Positions 48,191-60,523 are shown, counted from the stretch's first letter. The stretch: DNA of 64,000 bases from Begonia masoniana (GCA_022432975.1 CM039514.1:5873519-5937518); one strand, 5' to 3'. Notes: generated from the letters alone by a model not told the origin. Numbers and translations: made by a program.

Positions 48191-48837
48191 AAAAAAAAGT
48201 AGAGAAAACCGTACAGATAAAGATTTAAATCACATGCTTAAAAGATAAATTTAGACAATTAAAAAAATAAAAGATAATGTTATATATTTACTGTCTGCCT
48301 TATATTATATATCATGTGCCGTTCATTTATGAGTATTGCTAGTGATACTTTTTTAAAAATTCGTTGACATATCGAATAATATTGATACAATCAATATAAT
48401 AAATTATAAAAAGTAATTATTACATTAATTATACCACGAGTTTGAAACGTCATCAAATTTTTAAGAGATGTAGCATTATTTCCTGTTATTGATAAACTGA
48501 AGTAACTAATTTAATAATGTAATTCCAGTGAAGGTTTAAGAGGCAATAAAAATATTCAAATTTTTAAGAGAATTATAAGCATTGACTCTGCATTTATTGA
48601 TAATTTATGCTAAATTATTAGTAATAAATAAATTGAAGGCTAAAGAGGCAATAAAAATATATGCTTAGTTACGAAGAAAAAAAGTCAGTATTGGTCATTA
48701 ACAATCTTCCAATTTATTATAACATATTTATTAACAACTCGCTCTTAACATTATGTTTATTAACAAATAACTCTCGTAATTCCTATTCCTGCGCCGAAGG
48801 GCTTAACTCCTCTTTTTTGTTTTCTAGCGAATAGTGT
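48191..48837. other. AT-rich sequence without genes
   Basis: A/T runs and AATAAA-like words. No coding or repeat structure supported. Confidence 0.5.
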
Positions 48838-49850
48838 AAGGGTGCGCGGTCGGTTTGGGCGGTTCCGCTTTGGCCAACAGGACCGGGCCGGTCTTTCGGG
48901 GATTTTATTCTGGGTACGGAACCAGCCCATGATGAACGGGAACCGGAACCGCTATTCGGTCGGGTTCCAGCGGTACTGTGCTCCGAATGTTGGTTTAATT
49001 GTTTTTTTTTTTTTTTTGAAATTGAAAATGCCAAAACATAATCAGAAGCAAATTTCCTGTTCTTTTCTATCTACCAGTTTTACGTTAGAGGGACTACAGA
49101 GAATGATATTAATATAAGGATGCGCAGAGGAAAGACTTGGAATAAAACCTATTACAGCCAGCACAACAAGTAAATGCTCAATACTCCAATAATGCTTATG
49201 CAGTAAAGTGTAAACTCATTAGCAGCAAACAGGATGATTGGCAGTACCTATTTCTTCGTGATGCACAATGGAACAATAATCAATCAAGATGAAATCAATT
49301 AACGATTGCCAAAGGAGAGAGACGCGGAGGCGGAATGGAAGGGCTGACTTGCTGAAGACTTACCGAGACAGCGAGCCAGAGTCACTACTCTAAGTCTCCA
49401 AACTAGATTTTAGGGCCTTGCGCTGAATGACTGAGTAGAGATGGAGAGCAGACGGGAGTCGGGGGAAACTCCGACTCGGAAGGTGCGGTTCGCGCTGGGG
49501 ATCCACAGTCGCAGTCGCCAGGTCGCCTCGCTCGCCACTCGCCCACTCGCCTCGCAGTGTCAGTCGCCTCGCCTCCCACTGCCTCGCAGTCGCCTCTCGG
49601 CCTCGTCAGTCGGGAAAAAATGACAATTGCGAAATGAAAAGTTTTTGGGTCTGACGATGTAGTGGGATGTTCCCACAGTTCCCAGTTCTGGTGCGCAACA
49701 GAAAGGGACCGTGGACACGCGGGGGTTCCGGTTCCATGTGTTGGGAAACGGTCAGCAATACCCAAAAAACTGGCCCAAGCACCGACCGAAACGGGTCTAG
49801 TGGTCCACCGGTTCGGTTCCGGTCTGCCCACCCGGAACTAGTTAAGGGGT
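48838..49850. mobile_element. hAT-like non-autonomous element
   Basis: The ends are GC-rich and weakly inverted: GGGTGCGCGGTCGGTTTGGG at the left, CCGGTCTGCCCACCC at the right. The flanks are rich in CCGGTTCC-type words, as in plant hAT ends. Between them is AT-rich DNA and a run of TCGCCTCGC-type repeats (about 49505-49605). No transposase and no convincing 8-bp target duplication were found. Confidence 0.4.
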
Positions 49851-50127
49851 GCTTTTATACCACTATAGTTTACAGGAATTTCTTAACCGTTTGTTAGTTC
49901 CCCAGGGCATGTGTTATAGCGATTTGTGCCCACATGGGGACCCCTTTTACTCAGTATCATAACATTACTTCTTTTATTGACGCGCGGAAAACGTCCGAGT
50001 CAACGTTCCTCCCATGGCGAATTGCAACCAGACTTCTCCTTCTTCCACGCCCTTATTAAACCCAAGAGAACTTCAGCCAGAGCGAAAGCAATCCACCTAG
50101 CGAGCGAGTGCTCGCGGAGAGGGAGAG

Positions 50128-53100
50128 GCTGTGTGGCATCTTGTGCGTATTCGAATTACAATGTGAGCAGAGAGAGGAGATACATCTGCAGTTTTGTTCC
50201 AATGGTCTTCGTGTTGGCGTCCCGCGGCTCCGCTTCCGCTGGAATTTCTATGATTTCGTTTCCCTCCTTCTTCTCACTTTCGGGGATTCGAGATTACCAT
50301 TCCGTTCTGCTCTCTCGCCCGCTCGCTCCTTCCTCTTCCGCTCCGCTCGTCTTTCGCCCGGCTGGTCCAATCGAGTCCCTCGTCTCAACTCTGTTACCAA
50401 GGGGACTTTCCATCTTTTCCTTGCTTCGTTTTTCTCTTTGGTTTGAGTGCGCTTTTTTTCCCTGCTGGTTGCGGATCGGTCCCGCAAAGGCCTTGTTCTG
50501 GAATCGAGGCCAGTTCTTCGGACCCCCACTTTGGTTCTTTTCATTGCCTGGGTTCCGTCGCCTTGGCGGCTTGCGCGTTGCTTTTTGTCTCATCTGCGTT
50601 CTGTGAGTGGCTCCGAGTTTTTTTCACCGTGTTGGGTTGGCTTCGTGTTTGTAATGCCACCCGCCCTTCTCCCCGTTGGTTCTTTGGCGCTGGGCTGGTG
50701 CTCACCGCCGTTCCCCCACGCGGGCCCCCGTCTGTTAATTAGTGCTTCCTCTCGCCTAGACCCGATAGTTAGTTCTTACCCCTTCTACATTTTTTTTCCT
50801 GCGTAGCTTGCTTTTTTTTTTTTCGTTTGTTTGCCTGGGTTTCCTTTTTGCCAGCGCTGCAGATTCTTGGTCCGTAGCACGCCCCTTTCCCCGCATCTCG
50901 TTCCTTGCTGTCTTGTCCACTCTCCATCAGGCAGCAGCAAGCTTGGAGTTAGTCCAGTTGCATCTTTATCCTTCCTGCTGTGGGGAGTTTGGTAACTTTG
51001 TTTTATGCCCACAGCAGTCCATACTGGCTTCAGCTGAAGCATTTATAATCTGACCTCTCCCCCGACTTCGCTTTTCATCGTTTCCCCTATCCTACAAAAC
51101 CCCTTCCCACTCAATCAATTCTTTTCAATTGCTGGTTCTGGTCTTGTAGTACATCTTCCGCCCGGGCCAAGCTCTCGCTCCCGTTTTTTTTTGCTTATTC
51201 TGCGTGCGCTGGCCGCCCCCGCCCTTCCATGCGCGAGGGATCTCGGTTTAACACCTCACCTGTTTCCTGCCCGCAGTCCTGCGCAATGTTCCGGAACCCC
51301 TGGTTGTTTGTTTTGCAGAGATTAAAAGTATGATCCTAAGACCGATTTTTGCTCACCACTCCTCCTTTCTGTTCTCTGGGAGTTTCCCCGCTGCCCCCTT
51401 TCCCTTCCCCGTGATTGGCTGGCCCTTTTGTTGGGTATATGTCTCCACTCTCTGCCCCTGTGGTTCCGCCTCCTCTCCCCTGGGCTTCATGCCTCCGTTC
51501 GGTTGCAGTTCCACCCCCCCCCTTTCTCCTCTTTCCTCCCCTGTTTCTGGGCTTTGCTTCATCCTTGGTTTCTGTTTTCGCCTTTTCTTCCGTTTTTTCC
51601 TTACCCTTTCCGCCTCACCCCCGTCCCATCCATCCTCATCTTCTATTTACCCTTTCCCCCGCTGTGGCCCCCCGCTTTGCCCTTGGCGGACCTCTTCTCC
51701 CTCCGGCCGGCATCGCACCCACTCGAGGGGCCCATCATGGTGCGCCCGCTTCGCGGCCATGTCTCCTCGCCCTCCGGTGGGGCCCCTGCTTTGGTTGTTC
51801 CCCCCGGTGTCGTACTAATCCCGGTTTCGCTCCTGTCTTTCAGTACCTGGGCCCCTTTCCTCTCTGTTCTCCCTTCCCCCCTTTCCTAGTTAGTGTTTTT
51901 ACTTTCGCTTGCTCGGGTGCCCTCCCCTCGTCCTGTTCCGGCCTGTCCCTTTGGTCCAGCTTGCTTTCCTGGTTCCTTCCCTGCCCTTTGTTCTTTGCAG
52001 TACCTATCTAGGTGTGTCTTCCTGCCCGCTTTCTCTCCGCTTTTCCCCACTCCTTTCCGGTGCTCCCCGCCCCCCTTGTTCGCCATGGTTTCCCTTTGCA
52101 TTGCCCCCCGCCCCCGCCGCTTCCCCCCGCTTGCACAGTTGTATGGTCCACGTCCTGCCGCGGTACTCCTCCTTTCTGCCCCCCGTTTGTGCCCCCGCCC
52201 GGCGTTGGTACTTCCCCGTGGCCTGCTTCTTCCTTATCCTCGCTAATCTCGTTTGCCCTTTTCTGTTTACCCTCTAGCCTTTTCCCACGAGATTGTTCCT
52301 CGCCCTGCCCCCCCCAATGTTTCTGTTCCCCCGTCGGTTGGCCCTTCTCGCCCTGGGGTTTTTTTCTGGCGCAGCCCTCACCCCCACTGACGCCTTTGTC
52401 TCGGGTTTTCGTTTCCTGGAGCTGTTTTGCCGTGCCCGTCATTGGTGGGCCCCCAGCTCTCTTGCCCTCCTTGTCTCCTCTTCTGTCCTTTTGCTCCGTT
52501 ATTCTCCCCTGGGGCCCCGCGGCCGCCCCTGTTCTTCTCGCGTCCATTCGAGTGGCCCCGTCTTGGGCTCTTCCCATGGCCCAAGTTAGTCCCTCCCCTG
52601 TTTCCCCCAGTCACTTGCGCCCCACCTTCGCTACCCAGCTGTTGCGGCCCGGCGCGTCTCCATTCGCCCCCGGCGCAGCTCCCGGGGTTCGGATGCGTTC
52701 ACTTCCCTCCCCCCTCCTTCTCCATCCTCCCCCATGCGATCCCTCCCACCCCGTCACTTCTTCCTGCGTTCCCCTTCCACTTTGCCCCCCCTTCCTCCGC
52801 TCAATCGCTTACCATCCTCCTGCTGTCTGCCTTTCGACTGCTTTTTTTTCTTCCCTCGTTCTCCCTCCTCGATTTCTAGCAAACCCCTTTTCTCCCGGGC
52901 GCCTGGGCCCTGTTGATCTGCCCCCGGCCTCCCCACTTTTCTGGGGCTAGGTCACCCCCTTGTTGCCTCACCCACCTCATTCCCTGCCTAAAGCCCTCCT
53001 CCCAACACCCATGGGGGTCCCCTACTTTCAGCTTTGCTTCCCCACTTCGAGGATATCATCCTCTACTTCCGGTTCTGGAATTAATTCTGGTTGTTCACAA

Positions 53101-56100
53101 ACTGTGTCCGTTCCTATTACGAGGTCGATTACTTTTATTAGTACAATGGACCTTTCACTATCTGTTAAATTCCCCCTTTACTAGTTATTGATTTTAATTT
53201 CGATTTGATAGGCGTGCAAATCCAAATTAGTAATGTTCATGGATGTCACATTTGGTCACGCTTGATTTTTCGGTGTTTCATTTCAATTACCTTTGTTTAT
53301 TTGAAGTACCATACTGTTGTGTCTTCTCTGCCATTCTTTATCAATGCTTTTACACTATCGTGCTAAAGAAAACACTTGTTTCGACATGGTTTCACTTTTG
53401 AATCTGAAACAGAACCAAGTTCGTCCAAGCTTGCCAAGTTTTTATTTGATAAAGCTGAAGAAGGTATATATTTCTGAACTATGTTTGTGACAAAGCAGTT
53501 GGATATTACAAGTTGGACTTGAGTATTAATTAAATAAGATAATATAGTTTGACATTTTATTTCTTTACAATAAAGCTTTTTAAAAAGAGATTGTGCCTCT
53601 ACTGCCAAAAAGTTGATGTTTCCACGTAGGTGGAAATTCTAGCATGTGGGTTTATTTTCTGGGATACATAAAAAATTGAGCTTTGCTAGTGTTTTTTCTT
53701 GTCTTTTACTGGATATTGTTTTGAACGTGCAGATTAATTGTGGGACAACAAGATATATTGAAATTAATTTCAACTTATTATGCCTAATTTTGACTACGGT
53801 TATTATCAATGAGAAAACGAAGAGCAATTTTCTCGAGTACATTGAGTCGGAAGTCTGGTCCTTACAATTGGAAAAAGTTAGCTACTCAAAATGTTTAAAA
53901 GCAAATTGAGCCGCATTAGCTACCAGATGTTGAGCCAAGTGCGAGTCTTAATAGAACAAAGAGCAAGCTAAAGGTTAGTGAGTCACTTTCATACCATATT
54001 CTACAAATAATAAACAATGAAGATACATAAAAAACTTAAATTCTTCATGCTTTCATCATATAAAATTTGCAAATTCAAAAGATACCATTTATTTAACCTA
54101 ATAATTGATGTATGCTTTAGAATGATTTTTTTATTTAAACTCGTTCATACCTAACCTTTCTAGAAACTTACCTTTTTCTGCAAGCGGGCAGTTGATCATT
54201 CCCAGGAACTAAAAAATTTTCCTGGGTCCCTAGTACACAACTTGATCTGATAACAACTCTTACCATGCTACAAGACCTCATACCAACACCTGGGGTACCT
54301 ACTTTTAAGATTCGCTCAATGAAAAGAATTAAATTTTGAAAAAATGTTTGGATGTATTTCCTCAATTGCCCCCAAAACACATGAAATACTATGCTCGTGC
54401 CTCATGAGGCATGAGGAGATTATCGGGTGATTCTGAAGCCCTAGCAAGTCTTTCGGTGCTCCCTGCATGCCTCCCTCGGGCTAAGCCTCAGGCACTTTTA
54501 AAAACATTGCCAGTAGGTTTGGAGTGTTTCTTCTTCTTCTTGGAGACTCTTTTCCCATTAGGACTATTGAAATTTTCGGTAACCCGTACCTACTTTTTAT
54601 TATGTTATTTTTTTATTGCTGTTCATTGATATATCTGTATTAAATGATGCCAGTCTTGCAAAATAGATTAAGAATAAGTACACAGAATTTTTTAATCTTA
54701 TTGCAGGTGCCCAAAACTTCACATTATCAAGTTGTGCTTGAGGTTATGAGGCATCTGAGAGCATATCTCTTATTTTTAAAAGCAGACATTATCCCAATGA
54801 GTGATAGCCTGCAAAGTGGAGTTCCATTGATTTTAGGAGTTAAAAGTGAGTATTTTAATTATTGTGGAAAAATGGCTCCAATTGAAAACTTTAACCACAA
54901 ATCACTTCTATTTTTTTTTTGGTAGCGCCCAAGTTTCATTTGTATTGGTTTCTGTTTTATTTTTCCACATGTTGATGCATAATTATTTTACCTGGTTGTA
55001 TATTTGAAATTGATGGGCATCTAAAAATGGTAGCGACATTTGGCAACTAATGATTCCCCGCATGGCCATGACGGGACTTTAGATGGAGATCCCGTAAGTT
55101 TTTGAAGTATATTATTCGAGTAAATACCCTAGTTCCCTTTTTTTTTTTAACAAGCTAATATCATCTTTTCTCTTCTGAAACTAGAATAGTTTGAAGTTTT
55201 GTAGTCGTCTCACGCACCAAAAGATTTTTCGATACCTGACTCTAGTTTATTGCTTCTTCAAGGGATAGGACAACTACTATAACAGAAACAATGTAAGGAC
55301 TTTGAAAACTAATTCTTTTGGACCCTTACTTGCAATGGCCTTTGTTTACTTTTTGAGATCTTTTTGATTCATACATTGTTATTTTACATGTTACGCCTAA
55401 ACAAGCATGCTTGAGGAAGTAACTCCTATATGGTTAAATTTCTATTTCAGTATCTCTTCTTTTTTAGATAAACAACCTCCAAGAGTCTGTGCGAGTTGCA
55501 TTTTTGTTTTTGTTTTCCTTTATATATTTAATTAATTCTTCATCGCAATACTGTTTATCTTCAATGTAAGAGCCATTACCAATCATTAAAAAATACTATT
55601 TCACTATTGTTCATGCGCTCATTGCTAAGGGTTTGAATTTATTCGTTTTAGGATTGTTCTCCTGGTCTAATTAGACGGAATTGCTTTAGATTGAAAGGTT
55701 TTTTTTTCTTGAAACGTTTCTTCCTTCTATTGTTTGGTAGTTTCTTTTTATCTATAATTCCCTTCTTATAGACAATTAATTTAACTAATGTCTTGCATGA
55801 AAGTAGAATTTTAAGATTTCGTACAGTGTTTTTGAGACTCTGTTCTTTGAGAGGTGTTCGAAAGTTATATTTTTCTGGACATAATTTCCTCCTTTTTTCT
55901 AATACAACTCTTGGCATTTATGCCAGCCTTTATCGGAGGATGTTAGCAAAAGGATCAGCATTCACTGATACAAGTTCCTGACAAAAACTGGACCATCCTA
56001 GAGAGCGTTTCTTGTCAGTTGATCCCAACGCAGTGGTTGCACACACCAACAAGTTTTGGTGACGAGGATGTTGAAGTGTCATATTAAGGTACTAGTCTTT

Positions 56101-57007
56101 TCTCTTTCTTTATGTTCGTACAACTTTCTTTGGTTCCCTTATGATTTCTACTTTTATTTCTTTGAACAAGTACATGTATCGTTTATTATGGCTGACAAAG
56201 CATCATCATTATTTTTGTAGATTTCCTAATTTCCACAATGTGAGTGTGTACATTTTGAAAACGTTGTTCCGTACCTATCCAAAAACTGAAGAAATTAGAT
56301 GTTGCATCTAGAGCTAGTGAGAAAAACCTACACTTTCCCTGTTTTGATTTATCACTTAACTGCTTTGGTTCTAACTATTTTTCCTGAATAATCACTGATT
56401 GAGAAAGACCATTTTCAGCCCTCCGAGCTACTTGAACGCGCTTAAAAAAATTTGATATGCACTTTCTTCTTTTTCTTCTCTCATTCGCAATTTTGTTTAA
56501 GATTTCCTTCTTGTCAAACAGGCCTTTTTCATTAAGGGGGTTGGGACGAATATCTTTTATTTTCATTCATACATTTTCATTAAGAGACCTCATATTTGTT
56601 TGGTCATGGTAATTGGTTTAGGATGAGGTGTTCGATTCTGAAGTTTGCAATATACAGAAAACCTGTGTGGTTTCCCTTTCTACAGCTGCATCAGTGCAAC
56701 GCGCTCTATCTTTCTTGAATGGAGGTTGAGCAAAATAACCAAAGGAAATACTAGCACTACATGCCAAAAGAAATTTCAATGAACAACCGAATCGCTAACA
56801 AACCTATGAGGGTGAGGCTTATTCGAGCAGTCTCGTAGCAAGCTAACACTGTTCTTTTGGTGGACTAAAGATTCAACCTGAACACAATCAGCGAAGCAAA
56901 GGAGTGTTTTTAATGTGGTTGTTGGACGGCTAGAATGCTGCTTTAGCTGCAAGACCAGTCTTGAAGAACTATCTGGTAGGTTGGCTCTACTGTACATTGC
57001 TACTATT
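50128..57007 (+). pseudogene. Glutamine:fructose-6-phosphate amidotransferase (GFAT), broken and cut by gap
   Basis: GFAT makes glucosamine-6-phosphate from glutamine and fructose-6-phosphate, the entry step to UDP-GlcNAc. Recognisable blocks in order: a Cys-Gly-Ile start with NYNVSRERRYI (about 50128-50180) and SAGIS (about 50240); PLVFRPAGPIESLV (about 50345-50385); HPLTSGSG and VVH...YYEV-like remains (about 53060-53130); RHGFTFESET and LAKFLFDKAEE (53362-53465); QVVLEVMRHL, then in another frame SLIFKSRHYPNE, then VPLILGVK (54710-54850); RFLSVDPNAVVAHT (about 56000-56045); ASVQRALSFL then HYM.KEI remains (56690-56830); the SIS-domain end LEELSG (about 56975). The glutaminase nucleophile Cys follows a CTG where ATG is expected. 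Frames shift in nearly every exon. It ends at the N gap, before most of the isomerase half. Raw-read error and true decay cannot be separated here. Confidence 0.8.
50410..52960. other. A-depleted, pyrimidine-rich GC island within a GFAT intron
   Basis: About 2.5 kb in which the plus strand is dominated by C and T and A is rare (3 of 60 bases in 51481-51540). It lies between GFAT exon remnants at about 50385 and 53060, so it would be intronic. Because every stop codon contains A, and every complementary-strand stop needs a plus-strand T in a specific context, long ORFs (up to 312 codons at 52012-52950) open by composition alone. No protein family was recognised in any frame. Confidence 0.8.
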
Positions 57008-57107
57008 NNNNNNNNNNNNNNNNNNNNNNNNNNNNNNNNNNNNNNNNNNNNNNNNNNNNNNNNNNNNNNNNNNNNNNNNNNNNNNNNNNNNNNNNNNNNN
57101 NNNNNNN
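57008..57107. other. Assembly gap (100 N)
   Basis: Second placeholder gap. Contig B ends inside GFAT; contig C starts in unrelated repeat sequence, so adjacency across it is not shown. Confidence 0.99.
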
Positions 57108-57470
57108 GGCCGATATATCGCTGTCGCCCCTTTGCAAATGCCGATTATCGCTCATTAGGCCGTAATATCGCTCTGTGTGAATTAACTTTTACTTAATAGT
57201 TAATACTGTTATTTGTTAATAGTTAATAAATTATGTTATTTGTTAATTGTTATTATAATATTTTATATGATATCACTTGCAGTAAATTTAAATATATAAT
57301 CAACTAATCTAATTAATTATATTTATATCATTACAATTTACAATTGCAATTTACAATTTTGCAGGATAGCATAACTCAGAAGAGTGGGTCCGTGGGAGAT
57401 CAGATTATCGATGGTCAGGTCGACTCAGGCGTCGCCGCGTCGGAGAGGGTTCAGCGCTCACCGTAGTGGC
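57108..57470. other. Repeat-like start of contig C
   Basis: Opens with CGATATATCG-type words and a run of TTAATAGTTAATA-like AT repeats. No gene recognised. Confidence 0.45.
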
Positions 57471-57730
57471 GCAGTCCGCAGCCGCACTCCGCAGAACCCG
57501 AGCTGGGCTTCCGTTGACGAGCCAGCTCGCGAGCTGGCTCGCGAGCAGGCTCGTCGAGCCCGATCATTTACGGGCTCGCGAGCTGGGATGTCCAAGCTCG
57601 ACTCGACTCGCCTGTGTGACTCGAGCCAAACTCGCTCGTTACTGTAACGAGCCGAGCCAAGCTCGACCTGCTACAGTAACGAGTCGAGCGAGCGAGCTGT
57701 CGAGCAGCTCGCTCGTTTAACATCTCTACA
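57471..57730 (-). mobile_element. hAT-like terminal region
   Basis: Dense GAGCTCG/CTCGCGAG words forming many small hairpins, ending ...GAGCAGCTCGCTCG then TTTAACATCTCTA. Read inward from the right this is TAGAGATGTTAAACGAGCGA, the kind of terminus seen on plant hAT elements. The opposite end would be inside or beyond the gap. Confidence 0.5.
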
Positions 57731-57753
57731 TGTCAGCAAATTGTATCTCTTGA

Positions 57754-57847
57754 GCTTGGACTCTCCTGTGTTTGCTGCCCCTCTTCCAGATAGCCTAACT
57801 GTGGGCTTGGGCTCTCCTGTGTTTGCTGCGCCTCTTCCAGATAGCCT
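57754..57847. repeat. Tandem duplication, 51-bp period
   Basis: Two copies of a unit beginning GCTTGG(A/G)CTCTCCTG and ending CAGATAGCCT, starting at 57754 and 57805, with two visible mismatches. Confidence 0.85.
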
Positions 57848-57864
57848 AGGCCTCTTCCATGACA

Positions 57865-58304
57865 GAATTGGATTTGGAGTTTCTGTAAATTAAAATTTTC
57901 GGTTAAGAAAGTAGAAACGATGGTTTTAGAGGACTATCAATGGTTCTTCCCGTAAGGTAGGAAAGGGAGGAAAGACATTAAGAAGAAGATAAACAAAACA
58001 CATTAGAAAACTAGAATCAAATAGACGGAAAGAGAATTGCGCGTCTTCTACGGCAAACGACACATTTTCTTTAAACAACGCAAAATATAGGTAATAACGT
58101 TGGTATTGTCTTCTCTCTCTCTCTCTCTCTAGATCGGCTGAGTCCATTGGAGTTCTCTTTCTCACGCGTCTTCTCTCTCTCTCTTTCTTGTTTCTCCCTC
58201 TCGATAATTTGTCTACCTCAGTCAATCTCTCTCTTTTGAATTTATTCGTCGTTCTATGTCAGCATAGTAAGAGTTGACTTGATTGAAACAAGAACATTAA
58301 GAAC
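57865..58304 (-). repeat. Third copy of the protease 5' flank, without the gene
   Basis: Matches 35856-36286 base for base apart from a few percent differences, including the CT microsatellites. The protease coding exon that should follow at the left is absent; hAT-like and tandem repeat sequence lies there instead. Confidence 0.9.
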
Positions 58305-58650
58305 AAGGGTTTTTTTTAAAAAAAAAACCTTAACAATTACTATTCATCGTAAACAACCTCCAAGTTTCAAAAATAGGTAAAATAAATGTAAAATCCGCCA
58401 AAATTTGTGTGAATGAAATTTCTGAATAAATTTTTTCGTGAATTTTAAGAGAAAATTTTTGCCTGAACAATCAAAATTTTTAAAATAATGTGAAATATGA
58501 ATTTTTGGTCACGTATGGCACGTACGTTAGATTTATGAAATTAAATTAAAAATTAGAGGTTGACGTTTGCGCAATTTAAGTGGATTAAATTCACGAGAGT
58601 AAAACATATAAAATTGTCGAGTGAAGTTGTTCAAGAATTCAATATTGGAA
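58305..58650. other. AT-rich flank left of the fold-back element
   Basis: Possibly the outer part of a gypsy LTR that the fold-back element interrupted; not proven. No coding signal. Confidence 0.35.
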
Positions 58651-60514
58651 GGGTAAATTCCAAAAATCACCTTGAACTATGCGAAATTCTCGAAAAAACC
58701 CTCCGACTTTAAGTCTTCCCAGTCAAAACCTCAAACTATCAAAAATTATAAAAAAAACCCCCTGGCGGGGGGCCGAATTGTGATTCGGGGGGCCGATAGC
58801 CCCCCGAATCCGAAATTACACGAAATTCGGGGGGCCGCAATGTTCATGCGGGGGGCCGCATGAACATTAACGGGGGCCGCATGAACAGTAACGGGGGGCC
58901 GAATTTTTGGGCAGCTCCCCTACTCTATAATTATTCTTTATTATTTTTAAATAATTTTAAAAAATACCAAATTATATTCAATTCACTTAAAATTTTTACC
59001 ACATATTCATCACATCATGGGAAGATAATGTAAAAAGTTTCGTGATTTGTTTAAATTGTTTATGATTTAATATAATTTTTTATCAAATAATGTCATTAAA
59101 ATTACAATATATCGCACAAGTTGTGCGATATATTGTAATTTTAATGACATTATTTGATAAAAAATTATATTAAATCATAAACAATTTAAACAAATCACGA
59201 AACTTTTTACATTATCTTGCCATGATGTAATAAACATGTTGTAAAAATTTCAAATAAATTGAATATGATTTGGTATTTTTTAAAAAATTAAATCTTCATT
59301 TCTTCTTCAGACTTCAATTTGAGGCTTTAAACGATATATTTTGAGCCCGAAAAAGGCTGTCATGGGTTGTACCCAATTAATGTGTGTAGATCTCTGAGCG
59401 AGATTCAATTTGATATTTTTTCAGCTGCAATCGAATATCCGTAGCAAAAATTATGGTCCTTTGAAGTTGAAGAAGTCACTAATTTGTAAAACAATTCATT
59501 AATTTGTATAAAATGTTTAAAAAATCACGAAATTTTTTATATTACATTTCCATAATGTAATGAATATATGGTAAAAATTTCAATTTTAATAAAAAAATAT
59601 TAATTTATCTGCCGGGGTATTTTTTTATTTTTTATTTATAAATTAATAAAAAAATACTAAATCATATTCAATTCAATTGAACTTTTTACCATATATTTAT
59701 TACATTATGGAAATGTAATATAAAAAGTTTCGTGATTTTTTAATATTTTTATACAAATTAATGAATTTTTTTACAAATTAGTGACTTTTTCAACTTCAAA
59801 GGGCCATAACTTTTACTATGAGTATTCGATTGCAGCTGAAAAAATACCAAATTGAATCTCGCTCAGAGATTTACACACATTAATTGGGTACAACCCATGA
59901 CAGCCTTTTTCGGGCTCAAAATATATCGTTTAAAGCCTCAAATTGAAGTCTGAAGAAGAAATGAAGATTTAATTTTTTAAAAAATACCAAATCATATTCA
60001 ATTTATTTGAAATTTTTACCACATGTTTATTACATCATGGCAAGATAATGTAAAAAGTTTCGTGATTTTATAACACTTGTGCAATATATTGTAATTTTAA
60101 TGACATTATTTGATAAAAAAATTATATTAAATCATAAACAATTTAAACAAATCACGAAACTTTTTACATTATCTTCCCATGATGTGATAAATATGTGGTA
60201 AAAATTTTAAGTGAATTGAATATAATTTGGTATTTTTTAAAATTATTTAAAAATAATGAAGAATAATTATAGAGTAGGGGAGCTGCCCAAAAATTCGGCT
60301 CTCCGTTACTGTTCATGCGGCCCCCCGCATGAACAGTGCGGCCCCCCGAATTCCGTGTAATTTCGGATTCGGGGGGCTATCGGCCCCCCGAATCACAATT
60401 CGGCCCCCCGCCAGGGGTTTTTTTGATAGTTTGAGGTTTTGACTGGGAAGACTTAAAGTCGAAGGTTTTTTTCGAGAATTTCGCATAGTTCAAGGTGATT
60501 TTTGAAATTTACCC
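58651..60514. mobile_element. Fold-back Mutator-like element with nested palindromes
   Basis: 1864 bp and almost entirely one inverted repeat. The left end is GGGTAAATTCCAAAAATCACC; the right end read inward differs at one base in that stretch. The flanking 9-mers ATATTGGAA (58642-58650) and ATATTGAAA (60515-60523) agree at 8 of 9, the target-duplication length of Mutator-like elements. Subterminal regions (58757-58912 and 60296-60420) are packed with GGGGGGCCGAA-type words. Each arm contains its own inner palindrome, centred at about 59117 in the left arm and in 59985-60255 in the right arm. The overall centre is near 59590. No transposase ORF; it must be mobilised in trans if active. Confidence 0.88.
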
Positions 60515-60523
60515 ATATTGAAA

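Noticed and set aside
48838..49850. 8-bp target duplication for the hAT-like element
   Set aside because: The flanking 8-mers at the apparent ends do not match, so the borders stay uncertain.
49926..50606. 226-codon ORF
   Set aside because: Only its middle resembles the start of GFAT; the rest is intron read through in a frame kept open by low A content.
52012..52950. 312-codon plus-strand ORF and the 189-codon minus-strand ORF opposite it (52008-52577)
   Set aside because: Both arise because A is scarce on the plus strand. They have no domain, no splice context and low-complexity Pro/Ser/Leu or Gly/Lys composition, and they sit between exons of another gene.
57480..57720. Possible CRISPR-like or regulatory array of CTCGAGC words
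   Set aside because: Irregular spacing and a hAT-like terminus explain it better; plant nuclear context.
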